Shown: positions 35,758 through 44,620 of the stretch, piece after piece | Position numbering within the stretch: position 1 is the stretch's first letter | How the letters are laid out: every line of letters begins with the position of its first letter | Assembly (NCBI GenBank): GCA_964602845.1 | Contig: CAZRSW010000001.1 | Coordinates: 124,001-188,000, forward strand | Length of the DNA: 64,000 bases | DNA from: CAZRSW01 sp964602845 | Lineage (GTDB): Bacteria > Chloroflexota > Dehalococcoidia > Lucifugimonadales > UBA826 | Direction: 5' to 3' | Notes under the pieces: generated by a model | Told to the model about the DNA's origin: nothing | Seen by the model: only the letters and a program-made list of their open reading frames with translations | Databases searched by the model: none | Program-made: the position numbers and the translations under genes

Positions 35758-36678
35758 TTATTCATCTAAGGGCTTTTCGAACCATAATGTGCGAGCAGTA
35801 ATCTTGAAACCGAGTTGGTTATAGAGGTTGTATGCTACAAAGTTATCAGAGTCCACTTCCAATGCAATTTGCGGTATGTTTTTTGCTTTAAGATAGTGCA
35901 TTCCAGCTAGGACGATGGCTTTACCTAGTTTTCGGCCTCTATACGCTGGATCCACTCCTGTCATAGAAATCCATCCCAAACTTCTCCCTTTTGTTTTCTG
36001 TGATAGGGTCCAATTATACCCGGCGGTATATCCTTGGTCTTCTATGAAAATTATTCCATCAGCCTCACATCTTTCCATTCTTACTCGTGCTCGGATTTCT
36101 TCTACAGTATTAGGTGAAAATCCCCAGCTATTATAGAAAGAAGTATTTTGCAAATTTGTGAGAAGAACTTCGTCTTTGTTGTGTTGGAATGTTCTCAACG
36201 AGAAGCCTTGGGGTAGTTCTAGCTTCGCCAAAAAGTTTTCTTCCCAGAGGAGGTTGAAATAGGATTTAACTTGTTTAAAGCCGTCGGCTTTCAAAATGTC
36301 GATCAATTGCGCGTCATCATCATCTACTTGTATGTGATACAGTGAAGCGCCTTTTTTGATCGAATGCTTTATAGCGACATTGCTAAGTAGTTTGTATATT
36401 GCTTCTCTATCATCCGTTTTCGGTATTGTTTGACTTCCAACAGTCCTAGAAAGGGAGCCCTCATGTATGACTTGGATGTATCCTGTTGGATTCCCATTAG
36501 ATTCCGCGATAAAGCAGTCATTTAGAGGATTTATCCCAGGCATGTTGAAACGTTGTGTGAAAAGAAGTTTGCTCTCTTCATTTGGAGTACCTGATTGGCC
36601 ACGGGCAATATTTAGGAAATTAACTATATTATCCGTGTCTTCCCATCGGAAATTTCTTATAACTATGGCGTTGGCCAT
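35758..36678 (-). CDS. Tandem GNAT acetyltransferase (MshD-like)
   Basis: A 306-residue protein made of two GNAT domains. The first (about 5-150) is degenerate. The second (about 165-300) has the acetyl-CoA pyrophosphate loop VDPAYRGRKLGKAIV, preceded by WISMTG and followed by ALEVDSDNFVAYNLYNQLGF. This two-domain plan and the end motif fit mycothiol synthase (MshD), which acetylates Cys-GlcN-inositol. Other tandem-GNAT proteins look similar. It faces the GT4 gene with a six-base gap between the 3' ends. Confidence 0.7.
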   Translation of the reverse strand: MANAIVIRNFRWEDTDNIVNFLNIARGQSGTPNEESKLLFTQRFNMPGINPLNDCFIAESNGNPTGYIQVIHEGSLSRTVGSQTIPKTDDREAIYKLLSNVAIKHSIKKGASLYHIQVDDDDAQLIDILKADGFKQVKSYFNLLWEENFLAKLELPQGFSLRTFQHNKDEVLLTNLQNTSFYNSWGFSPNTVEEIRARVRMERCEADGIIFIEDQGYTAGYNWTLSQKTKGRSLGWISMTGVDPAYRGRKLGKAIVLAGMHYLKAKNIPQIALEVDSDNFVAYNLYNQLGFKITARTLWFEKPLDE

Positions 36679-36826
36679 TCATTCTCCACGAAATTTTGAT
36701 TCTGATTTTATCAGATCCTGGGACTGAGGGAATTATTGTACAGATGTAGTTACTTCAACTCTTGGATTTTGGTAGTATGTTGTTAAGTTTTGGTGAGTAT
36801 GCCATGTATTTGTATCAACATAATTT

Positions 36827-37543
36827 ATGAATGATATCTTATTTCCTACCCCCTCAGTGGCAATTGTAGTTACTCCGCATCCTGATGACTCTGAAATAGG
36901 ATGCGGCGGGACTATTGCTAAATGGATCAGAGAAGGTGCGAAGGTGATCTATTTGCTGTGTACAAATGGCGATAAAGGAACCAGCGACAACCAGATGACC
37001 TCTGACAGGCTTGCTTCTATAAGAGCTGAAGAGCAACTGAAAGCAGCAGCGGTTTTGGGTGTGGAAGAAGTGATAAGTTTGGGATATCCAGACGGGGCAT
37101 TAGAAGACTCTCCCGTTTTTAGGGGTCAGATAGTCCGCGCAATAAGGAAGTATAAACCTGATGTGTTGCTTTGTACGGATCCGGTTAGAGTAGGATTTTA
37201 TTTACATAGGGATCATAGAATATGTGGGATTGTGTCTTTAGATGCCCTTTATCCTTTCGCCCGGGATCGACTGCACTACCCTGAGCATGAATCTGAGGGC
37301 TTAGCCGCGCATAAAACTCCCGATGCATTACTTTGGGGAACAGAGGCCCCTGATACATTCATAGATATTAGTGAAACTATAGAAGTGAAGGTAGCCGCTT
37401 TAAGTGAGCACAAATCTCAATTTCCATTGGACCTGTCTGATGCCGACTTAGGTGAGTCCATCAAAGATGTTGCTATGAGAGCCGGCCAGGAGATCGGGAT
37501 CCGATATGCAGAGTCATTTCGTCGGGTTAGTTTTGGTCGATGA
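36827..37543 (+). CDS. PIG-L/LmbE-family zinc N-deacetylase
   Basis: A 238-residue deacetylase of the MshB/BshB/PIG-L family. The zinc motif HPDDSE sits at residues 18-23, the third ligand is in HRDH (127-130), and the glycine-rich GCGGT follows. Family members remove acetyl from N-acetylglucosaminyl conjugates in mycothiol, bacillithiol and GPI synthesis. Its position beside an MshA-like glycosyltransferase and an MshD-like acetyltransferase suggests one small-molecule pathway. A PHP-domain gene follows 10 bases later. Confidence 0.88.
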   Translation: MNDILFPTPSVAIVVTPHPDDSEIGCGGTIAKWIREGAKVIYLLCTNGDKGTSDNQMTSDRLASIRAEEQLKAAAVLGVEEVISLGYPDGALEDSPVFRGQIVRAIRKYKPDVLLCTDPVRVGFYLHRDHRICGIVSLDALYPFARDRLHYPEHESEGLAAHKTPDALLWGTEAPDTFIDISETIEVKVAALSEHKSQFPLDLSDADLGESIKDVAMRAGQEIGIRYAESFRRVSFGR

Positions 37544-37553
37544 TGAACCACCT

Positions 37554-38297
37554 GTGAATTTTTACGATATTCATGCGCACATTTTGCCCGGTGTTGATGA
37601 TGGTCCTGCAACGATGGAAGAAGCTATTCAAACAATAAAAGTTTCTTCGGATCAAGGTGTTAAATCTATATTGGCAACTCCACACAGGAGAGATGTTCAG
37701 GAAAAATTATCCATAAAAGATATTCGTCGATTGGTGAATGAGATTAATCTTAATGCTGACCAACTGCATATAGATATAGTAACGAAATTGGGTATGGAAA
37801 ATCATCTAAATTCTAGTTTGGGTGAGGAGTTAGATAGAGGGGATTCTCTCACCATCAATGGAGGAATATTTGTGTTGGTAGAAATGCCTTACATTGCTGT
37901 TATCAACTCAGAAATTATGGATGCATTGGATGATTTGATGAAACGAGGTTATATTCCTGTAATAGCCCATCCTGAGAGAATGGAGATGTTTCAGAGTTAC
38001 CCACACCATTTCAGAGAATTGGTGAATGAGGGTATGTTGAGTCAAATTACAGCGGGTAGCCTTCTGGGAAGTTTTGGGCGAGAATCGAAATTTTTTTGTG
38101 AGGAACTATTGCGGCTTAACCTAGTTCATGCCATCTCTTCAGATACTCATAACTTTAAAGGTGTGCGGCGACCTCAGCTACTGGAGGGATATCATGCAGC
38201 GGGGAAACTAGTTGGATACGAAATTGCCACCAAGCTAGTAAGTACAAATCCCAGATCCATATTGGACAATGATTCGAGATTTTTTGAAAGAGTCTGA
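37554..38297 (+). CDS. PHP-domain tyrosine phosphatase (CpsB/YwqE family)
   Basis: A metal-dependent PHP-fold phosphatase. The diagnostic segments are DIHAHILPGVDDG near the N-terminus, ILATPHRR, VEMPY, VIAHPERM and ISSDTHNFKG, which together build the trinuclear metal site. Relatives dephosphorylate the tyrosine kinases that control capsule and exopolysaccharide export. The frame extends upstream to 37506; GTG at 37554 gives a family-like start (MNFYDIHAH) and avoids overlap with the deacetylase gene. No cognate BY-kinase is visible here. Confidence 0.82.
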   Translation: MNFYDIHAHILPGVDDGPATMEEAIQTIKVSSDQGVKSILATPHRRDVQEKLSIKDIRRLVNEINLNADQLHIDIVTKLGMENHLNSSLGEELDRGDSLTINGGIFVLVEMPYIAVINSEIMDALDDLMKRGYIPVIAHPERMEMFQSYPHHFRELVNEGMLSQITAGSLLGSFGRESKFFCEELLRLNLVHAISSDTHNFKGVRRPQLLEGYHAAGKLVGYEIATKLVSTNPRSILDNDSRFFERV

Positions 38298-38326
38298 CGA
38301 TATTTTTCAATGCGGAAGATCAGATC

Positions 38327-38968
38327 TCAATCTTTGTTATTACCGATGGCATTGGAGGACGTCACTCTCCTCCAAATTTTATCATGTACCGTGTTGATTG
38401 ATTCTGAAGCGTCTAGAATAGTCCATAGCTTACTATCTTGGCTTGCGATTGATTTGTAGCCTGCACGGACCAAATCGTGGAAGCTAAGGTCCTCTTGCTC
38501 AAACCTATCGGGTTCCTCACAGGATTTTCGTTTAAATGATTCTTTGGGTGGTATGTCTAAAAGAAAAGCGAGGTTTGGCTGAAGGTTATCTGTAGCAATT
38601 TTGTTAATGGAGTCAATATCGATGCGGTCACAACCTTTTGCAAAACCTTGATAGGCTATTGTGGAATAGATGTATCTATCCAAGATGACTACTGAACCTC
38701 TATGGAGCTCAGGTACAATTACCTGTTCAAGAAGAGCGACCCTCGCGGCAGAGAAAAGAAATAGTTCGGAGAGCCTGTTTAGATCACTGCCTTCACGGAG
38801 CCATTGGCGTACTTGTTCTCCGGTCCTGGTACCTCCGGGTTCCCTAGTCACAATAGCCGGGATGTGAAGGGAAGATAGCTTCGCCTTAAGAAGTTGACAT
38901 TGCGTGCTTTTACCACTGCCTTCCACTCCTTCTATAACGATAAAAACGCCTGGGTAAGAATACGGCAC
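38327..38968 (-). CDS. tmk: Thymidylate kinase
   Basis: A 213-residue P-loop kinase that phosphorylates dTMP to dTDP. The motifs are the Walker A EGVEGSGKST (13-22), the DRx-type TREPGGTRTGEQV, DRYIYSTIAYQG (Asp-Arg-Tyr motif) and a short LID region with basic residues (KESFKRK). It lies five bases downstream of the R3H-domain ATPase gene, in the same direction, so they are likely co-transcribed. Confidence 0.95.
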   Translation of the reverse strand: MPYSYPGVFIVIEGVEGSGKSTQCQLLKAKLSSLHIPAIVTREPGGTRTGEQVRQWLREGSDLNRLSELFLFSAARVALLEQVIVPELHRGSVVILDRYIYSTIAYQGFAKGCDRIDIDSINKIATDNLQPNLAFLLDIPPKESFKRKSCEEPDRFEQEDLSFHDLVRAGYKSIASQDSKLWTILDASESINTVHDKIWRRVTSSNAIGNNKD

Positions 38969-38973
38969 AGGAT

Positions 38974-40545
38974 TTATCTACCGTGTATCACAACGTGGCG
39001 CAGTGGGTCTCGGCCCATGCTGGTGGATTCCAGCCCACGCTTATTGGCAGCTTTGTGTTGTAATCGTCTGATAATAGAATTCTGAGGTCTCAATGGTATT
39101 TCCATCTTGCCCTGTTCCACCATAGATATTGCCTCCTCCACTTCCAGTAGTGCAGATGATTTATTGAATTCGGTACTTTGGCGATCAATGTGGTCTTTTG
39201 TGACTGCTCTAATAAATTGTTCTATTTGGCTGGTGGTATTTTTCCTTAGAACAAACACTGGTTTCCCCATTTGTTCCGCTCTTTTCAGATACTCGGTACC
39301 TCTCCGATGGTAATTTTTTGTGGTAACAACAAGATCAGATTCTCGCATTTCATTTACAAGCGTTACTGTTTTATCCAGCTCCGTTATGACTTGAAATATC
39401 CTTCCTCTGTTAACGCCATAGGGCAGAATCTTAATCGGCTTATTCTCGAATTGGCTCGTTTCTTTATCGGTTGTTGTTGGGCTGATGGGTTCTTCGCTTT
39501 TTGGTGCTGTAGTGTACCTTGTTGGGGCCTTATCATTGCTGTTCCAGTGCGGCTCTTTAGTCACTGTGCCTTTAGTTGTTAGTGATCGTATTTCTGAAGC
39601 GACAGGATGCTTACGCAACATTTTATCGACAGTATTAGCCACGTTGGTGTGAACGTTTACGGTATTCCAATCCTTTATCTCTACCAATATATCAAACGTC
39701 GGAGGAGCATTCCGTTCCAATACGGTTTTTTGACCTCTCCTCCTGCGCGCTTCGATGTCACCGAGGGTCACAGTTTGTATCCCTCCTATGAGATCCGACA
39801 ATGTTGGGTTCATTATGAGATTTTCTAAAGTGTTACCATGGGCAGTGGCGACAAGTTGAACACCCCTTTCGGCGATTGTGCGAGCTGCGTTTGCTTCTAG
39901 TTCTGTTCCTATCTCATCAATAATGATTACTTCAGGCATGTGATTTTCAACTGCTTCTATCATTACATCGTGTTGTTTTGTAGGGGAGGGGACCTGCATA
40001 CGACGAGATCCTCCAATAGCTTTGTGCGGTATGTCCCCATCACCTGCTATTTCGTTCGAAGTATCTACTACTATAACTCTCTTAGCAGCCGTATCAGCCA
40101 ATACTCGTGCTACTTCTCTTAACATCGTTGTTTTGCCCACTCCCGGTCGACCTAACAACAGCACACTATTGCCTGACAGGATAAGATCCTCGATAATACG
40201 TATCGTCCCGTATACTGCTCGACCGACTCTGAAAGTTATACCAACGACGCGACCTCTCCGATTTCTTATGGCGGATATTCGGTGTAAAGTGCGCTCAATG
40301 CCTGATCGGTTATCCTCGCCAAACTCGCCTAACTTTTCCACCACAGAATCTATGTCGCTTTGCGAAACTTCGTTGATCTCTATTAAGGAACTATTATCAA
40401 GGAATCTGGCTTCCGGGCGACGTCCTAAGTCCAGCACGATTTCTAGGAGATCGTTAAGGTCATCCCTCTTTAGTATCTCTCTACGGATGTGCTCGGGGAT
40501 CACGTTTATTAGTGATATGAGATCCGTATCTGTTCTTTGCATCAA
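38974..40545 (-). CDS. R3H-domain AAA ATPase (SpoIIIAA/Ycf45-like)
   Basis: A 523-residue protein with an ATPase core of the SpoIIIAA type and a C-terminal single-strand nucleic-acid-binding R3H domain. Walker A is GRPGVGKTT (132-140), followed by VIVVDTSNEIAGDGD and the Walker B VIIIDEIGTELEA. The RxxxH core of R3H is in IRRLQHKAANKRGLES near the end. Between them is a Ser/Thr/Pro-rich linker. It resembles the plastid/cyanobacterial Ycf45 proteins. The role is unknown; a nucleic-acid link is inferred from the R3H domain. It is upstream of tmk. Confidence 0.85.
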   Translation of the reverse strand: MMQRTDTDLISLINVIPEHIRREILKRDDLNDLLEIVLDLGRRPEARFLDNSSLIEINEVSQSDIDSVVEKLGEFGEDNRSGIERTLHRISAIRNRRGRVVGITFRVGRAVYGTIRIIEDLILSGNSVLLLGRPGVGKTTMLREVARVLADTAAKRVIVVDTSNEIAGDGDIPHKAIGGSRRMQVPSPTKQHDVMIEAVENHMPEVIIIDEIGTELEANAARTIAERGVQLVATAHGNTLENLIMNPTLSDLIGGIQTVTLGDIEARRRRGQKTVLERNAPPTFDILVEIKDWNTVNVHTNVANTVDKMLRKHPVASEIRSLTTKGTVTKEPHWNSNDKAPTRYTTAPKSEEPISPTTTDKETSQFENKPIKILPYGVNRGRIFQVITELDKTVTLVNEMRESDLVVTTKNYHRRGTEYLKRAEQMGKPVFVLRKNTTSQIEQFIRAVTKDHIDRQSTEFNKSSALLEVEEAISMVEQGKMEIPLRPQNSIIRRLQHKAANKRGLESTSMGRDPLRHVVIHGR

Positions 40546-40592
40546 TTTGATTTATTTACCTAATTTAGCTCAATGACATAAACTAATATCAA

Positions 40593-41171
40593 CTATATAT
40601 TTGATCGGGTGATTTCAACAAATAGTTGGTGCATTCTGGTATCGCCGGTCAGTTCTGGATGAAACGATGTAGCGAGTAGTTTCCCCTGTTTTACCGCAAC
40701 AGGTTCGCCTGTGTCCAGTTTGGCTAGAATTTCAACTCCGCCTTTTACTTTAGTCACTCTGGGAGCTCTGATAAACAAAGCATGGACTGGAGGTCCTTTA
40801 ATTTGCGGAATCGATAAATGTGCTTCGAAACTATCCTTTTGCCTCCCAAATGCATTACGAGCAACTTCTATATCCATCAGGCCTAGCGGTGAAGGTCGTT
40901 TGTCTTCGAGTTTATCTGCTATTACGATCATACCAGCGCATGTCCCCCATATACTCATCCCATTTTTTGCGAATCTCTTGATCGGATTACGCAATCCGTA
41001 TGTGTCAATGAGTTGGACCATCGTGGTACTCTCACCACCCGGTATGATAAGACCAGCCAGGTTTTCGAGGTCCGACGGTAGCCGTACCTCTGTTGTATCT
41101 ATCCCAATGGATTGTAGAGTTAGTCGATGCTCGTAGAAGTCGCCCTGTATAGCCAGGACGCCAATTTTCAC
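40593..41171 (-). CDS. pdxT: Pyridoxal 5'-phosphate synthase glutaminase subunit
   Basis: A 192-residue class I glutaminase that supplies ammonia to PdxS. The catalytic triad is visible: Cys78 (WGTCAGM), His171 and Glu173 (SFHPELT), with the GGEST oxyanion loop at 46-50. The start is GTG at 41169-41171 (MKIGVLAIQGDF), which leaves four bases after the pdxS stop. A longer frame reaches 41249 but overlaps pdxS and has no family support. The deoxyxylulose-independent PLP pathway serves the PLP enzymes GlyA and ThrC found in the same window. Confidence 0.96.
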   Translation of the reverse strand: MKIGVLAIQGDFYEHRLTLQSIGIDTTEVRLPSDLENLAGLIIPGGESTTMVQLIDTYGLRNPIKRFAKNGMSIWGTCAGMIVIADKLEDKRPSPLGLMDIEVARNAFGRQKDSFEAHLSIPQIKGPPVHALFIRAPRVTKVKGGVEILAKLDTGEPVAVKQGKLLATSFHPELTGDTRMHQLFVEITRSNI

Positions 41172-41175
41172 CAAA

Positions 41176-42075
41176 CTACCAGCCTCTATGAGCGAATTGC
41201 TCAGACTCTGGCATTGTTCTAATATCGAGTCCTGGCATTGCGGATCCAAGGCCCTTGGAAATTTCTGCTAGTATGTCGGGGTCCTTATAATGTGTGGTAG
41301 CTCTTACTATCGCGTCTGCCATTCGATCAGGGCTTTCAGATTTAAAAATACCCGAACCCACGAACACACCATCAACACCTATTTGCATCATTAATGCGGC
41401 ATCAGCAGGAGTGGATATACCCCCTGCAGCAAAGTTGACAACGGGAAGTTTACCTGTGTCATGTATTTCCTTTACTAGTTCGAAAGGGGCTTTCATGTCT
41501 CTGGCTGTGGCCATCAATTCATCTGTCTCCATACCTTTGATATGGTTAATTTGACCTAGGACTTTTCTGCCGTGTCTAACCGCTTCTACAATGTTTCCAG
41601 AACCAGCTTCACCTTTGGTTCTTATCATAGCTGCTCCCTCTCCTATGCGTCGGAGGGCTTCGCCTAAGTCTCTTGCTCCACATACAAAGGGGACTGTGTA
41701 ATCATGTTTGTTGATATGATTGTTCTCATCAGCAGGGGTTAGCACCTCTGATTCATCGACATAATCTACACCTAAAGATTCTAGTATTTGGGCTTCAACA
41801 AAATGACCAATGCGAGCTTTTGCCATCACAGGGATAGTCACAGATTCGATAATATCAGCCACCATTGCCGGGTCAGACATGCGCGCAACCCCACCAGCCT
41901 TCCTAATGTCAGAAGGTACTCTCTCTAGTGCCATGACTGCCACCGCACCAGCGTCTTCGGCTATTTTGGCTTGTTCTGGGGTTACAACGTCCATGATTAC
42001 GCCGCCCTTCAACATTTGAGCCAAGCCACATTTTAGAGCCCAAGTCCCAGTTTCAACGTCTACATCGATTGTCAT
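41176..42075 (-). CDS. pdxS: Pyridoxal 5'-phosphate synthase lyase subunit
   Basis: The 299-residue TIM-barrel enzyme builds the PLP ring from ribose-5-phosphate, glyceraldehyde-3-phosphate and ammonia. The motifs are GGVIMDVVTPEQAKIAE, MALERVPSDIRKAGGVARM, VMAKARIGHFVEAQ (active-site Lys) and the phosphate loop FAAGGISTPADAALMMQ with FVGSGIFKS. The start at ATG 42073-42075 follows GAGGAGG by seven bases; five extra codons upstream would put the ATG before that site. It is the first gene of a pdxST pair. Confidence 0.97.
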   Translation of the reverse strand: MTIDVDVETGTWALKCGLAQMLKGGVIMDVVTPEQAKIAEDAGAVAVMALERVPSDIRKAGGVARMSDPAMVADIIESVTIPVMAKARIGHFVEAQILESLGVDYVDESEVLTPADENNHINKHDYTVPFVCGARDLGEALRRIGEGAAMIRTKGEAGSGNIVEAVRHGRKVLGQINHIKGMETDELMATARDMKAPFELVKEIHDTGKLPVVNFAAGGISTPADAALMMQIGVDGVFVGSGIFKSESPDRMADAIVRATTHYKDPDILAEISKGLGSAMPGLDIRTMPESEQFAHRGW

Positions 42076-42194
42076 CCAGATCCTCCTCATTGGGTGTGAA
42101 ATCGTTCACCATCTGTTGGAATTATACTCTTGTGACACAACTCTGTTCAAACAAACACTGCCGACGAGCGTTTGATAAGGTTGTTAACCCGCAT

Positions 42195-43211
42195 TTATAC
42201 AATACCCTTTTCTGCGATAAGGTCAGTTAGATCTGCGATGCGATTGCTGTATCCCCACTCATTGTCGTACCAAGCAACAACTTTAACCATTGATTCACTT
42301 ATCACTAGTGTGGAAAGTCCATCCACTATGCAGCTATAGGAACTTCCTTTGAAGTCAGAACTTACTAACGGTTCTGCGGAGAAGCCTACAATCCCATTCA
42401 TGTGACCTGTCGAGGCATCTGAGTAAGTTTTATTTATTTCCTCAGCATTCACCGTTTTTCCTAAAGTAGCTACAAGATCAACAACAGACACTGCAGGAGT
42501 TGGAATTCTGAATGCCATTCCGTGTAGCTTACCATCTAAATGCGGAATTACCGATCCGATCGATTTTGCAGCGCCAGTTGTAGTTGGGATGATATTAGTT
42601 GCCGCTGATCTTGCCCGTCTTAGGTCTTTATGTCGTTTGTCTAGTATATTTTGGTCGTTTGTGTAGGAATGTATCGTCGACATCAATCCAGCTTCCAAGC
42701 CAAAATTGTCGTCAAGTATCTTGATAACCGGGGCTATGCAGTTGGTGGTGCAGGAACCATTTGACACAATATGATGCTTAGAAGGATTATAATTATTCTC
42801 ATTCACACCCATAACTATCGTAATATCGGGATCCGAACTTGGTGCAGAAATGACAACTTTCTTTGCACCTCCTTTAAAATGTCCGGACGAACTTATTCGA
42901 TCGGTATATAGACCGGTACATTCCAAGACTATTTCAACCCCATATTCATTCCATGGTATAACTGAGGGGTGGTTCTCCGTTAGGCATGCTATTTCCATTC
43001 CAGAAACAGTAAAAGAGTTTTTACTGGAATGTGTTGGTCCTTTGAAGGGACCGTAGTTACTATCATATTTGAACATGTGGTGGTTACTATCTGCGTTGCC
43101 TAGACTATTTACTGCGGCAACCTCAATATGATTGTATTGGTTTTCTATTATCGTTCGTAGAACCAATCTCCCAATGCGCCCAAAGCCATTAATGCCAATT
43201 CTTGTCTTCAT
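42195..43211 (-). CDS. gap: Glyceraldehyde-3-phosphate dehydrogenase (type I)
   Basis: The 338-residue enzyme oxidises glyceraldehyde-3-phosphate with NAD(P). It has the Rossmann start GINGFGRIGRLV, the catalytic Cys154 in SNGSCTTNCIAP, the partner His in HSYTNDQ, the Arg-rich RRARSAATNIIPT and WYDNEWGYSNR. Residue Asp at the end of strand 2, which favours NAD, is not present (AAVNSLGN), so cofactor preference is uncertain. It lies downstream of eno in a run of central-metabolism genes all on the minus strand. Confidence 0.96.
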   Translation of the reverse strand: MKTRIGINGFGRIGRLVLRTIIENQYNHIEVAAVNSLGNADSNHHMFKYDSNYGPFKGPTHSSKNSFTVSGMEIACLTENHPSVIPWNEYGVEIVLECTGLYTDRISSSGHFKGGAKKVVISAPSSDPDITIVMGVNENNYNPSKHHIVSNGSCTTNCIAPVIKILDDNFGLEAGLMSTIHSYTNDQNILDKRHKDLRRARSAATNIIPTTTGAAKSIGSVIPHLDGKLHGMAFRIPTPAVSVVDLVATLGKTVNAEEINKTYSDASTGHMNGIVGFSAEPLVSSDFKGSSYSCIVDGLSTLVISESMVKVVAWYDNEWGYSNRIADLTDLIAEKGIV

Positions 43212-43264
43212 TTCAAAGGTTACACCTGAATATTTGATTTGTTCGGGAATGTTTCTGCCCTTGA

Positions 43265-43294
43265 GCTAAGTTTCATTTATTAATGAAACTTAGC
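43265..43294 (-). repeat. 12-bp perfect inverted repeat spanning the eno stop codon
   Basis: GCTAAGTTTCAT and ATGAAACTTAGC pair perfectly around a 6-base loop, TTATTA. On the minus strand the hairpin includes the last four eno codons and the stop codon. No U-tract follows, so simple intrinsic termination is unlikely. Transcript stabilisation or control at the eno/gap border is possible. Confidence 0.55.
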
Positions 43295-44587
43295 AGCCTG
43301 ATAATTGCTGTAGGCCTCTGTCCCTGCGAAACGGCACGATGTTCCCAGATCGGTCTCTATTTTAATCAGTCTATTATATTTTTCAGTTCTTTCTCCTCGT
43401 GCAGGAGCGCCCGCCTTGATTTGTAAAGAGTGGGTTGCGACTGCCAAATCTGCAATGATAGTATCTGCCGTTTCACCTGATCTGTGACTTACAACGGTAG
43501 CCCACCCCGCGCTTTTTGCTAATTCTATGGCCTCAAATGTTTCCGTCAAGGTGCCTATTTGGTTAGGTTTTATAAGTACAGCGTTTGCAGCCTTTGCGTT
43601 TACACCTTCAGTAATTCTTCTCGGGTCAGTCGTCAACAAATCGTCTCCGACCAGCTGAACGTTTTCTCCCAGTTGCCTCGTCATATCTTTCCATCCTGAC
43701 CATTCGTTTTCGGACAGACCATCCTCGATACTGATGATTGGATATTCAGATACCCAACTTTCGTATAACGCTATCATATCTGGGCTAGTCAGATACCGGT
43801 TTTCTGTCTCAAACCGATATCTGTGTTTGTCCTTGTCATAAATCTCTGATGCCGCTACGTCAAGAGCGATGAAGAATTGTTCACCTGCTTTGTAGCCGGC
43901 GCCTTTGATGGCCTCCATTATTAAATCCAAGGCTTCATGATTTGAATTCAATCTTGGAGCAAATCCGCCTTCATCGCCGATGGTGGTGTAGTGCCCATTC
44001 CTAGCCAAATATCGTCTGAGAGTATGATAAACCTCACTTGCACCCCGCATAGCCTCTTGAAAACTTGAGAATTTAGCTGGGACTATCATAAATTCTTGTA
44101 TATCTGTTGAATTGTCTGCGTGCTTTCCGCCGTTGATTATATTGAGCATCGGTACTGGCAATATGTGATGATTGGTTTCAGGGTTCAAATATTTATAGAG
44201 AGGAACGCCTAAGCTTGCCGCGGCAGCTTTTGCATTTGACATGGAAACGCCTAGGATCGCATTAGCACCTAGGTTCCTCTTGTTCTTTGTGCCATCTAAG
44301 TCGATTAAGATCCTGTCTATCTTAAATTGATCTGACGCGGTAATACCTATGACTTCGGGCAATATCACCTTATGAATATTTTCAATGGCTTTCTGTACGC
44401 CTTTCCCATCATACCTTTCGGGATCGCAATCTCTGAGCTCAACGGCTTCATTGGCGCCCGTGCTCGCCCCTGAAGGGACGGAGGAGGTCGCCACAGTCCC
44501 ATCTGTTAGATGCACATCTACCGCTATGGTAGGGTGTCCTCTTGAATCAAGGATTTCTCTAGCTTTAATATCATGGATCTTGGTCAT
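43280..44587 (-). CDS. eno: Enolase
   Basis: The 435-residue enzyme converts 2-phosphoglycerate to phosphoenolpyruvate. Visible family segments are AREILDSRGHPTIAVDV (about 9-25), SGASTGANEAVELRD, GDEGGFAPRL, ISIEDGLSEN, VGDDLLTT, LIKPNQIGTLTE and VSHRSGETADT, which together provide the magnesium and catalytic residues. Length is typical. It sits upstream of gap and downstream of mdh with short gaps. The stop codon lies inside a strong hairpin. Confidence 0.97.
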   Translation of the reverse strand: MTKIHDIKAREILDSRGHPTIAVDVHLTDGTVATSSVPSGASTGANEAVELRDCDPERYDGKGVQKAIENIHKVILPEVIGITASDQFKIDRILIDLDGTKNKRNLGANAILGVSMSNAKAAAASLGVPLYKYLNPETNHHILPVPMLNIINGGKHADNSTDIQEFMIVPAKFSSFQEAMRGASEVYHTLRRYLARNGHYTTIGDEGGFAPRLNSNHEALDLIMEAIKGAGYKAGEQFFIALDVAASEIYDKDKHRYRFETENRYLTSPDMIALYESWVSEYPIISIEDGLSENEWSGWKDMTRQLGENVQLVGDDLLTTDPRRITEGVNAKAANAVLIKPNQIGTLTETFEAIELAKSAGWATVVSHRSGETADTIIADLAVATHSLQIKAGAPARGERTEKYNRLIKIETDLGTSCRFAGTEAYSNYQAAKFH

Positions 44588-44620
44588 ACTGATGGTCTCA
44601 ACTTCGTAGAGTTATTCCAA

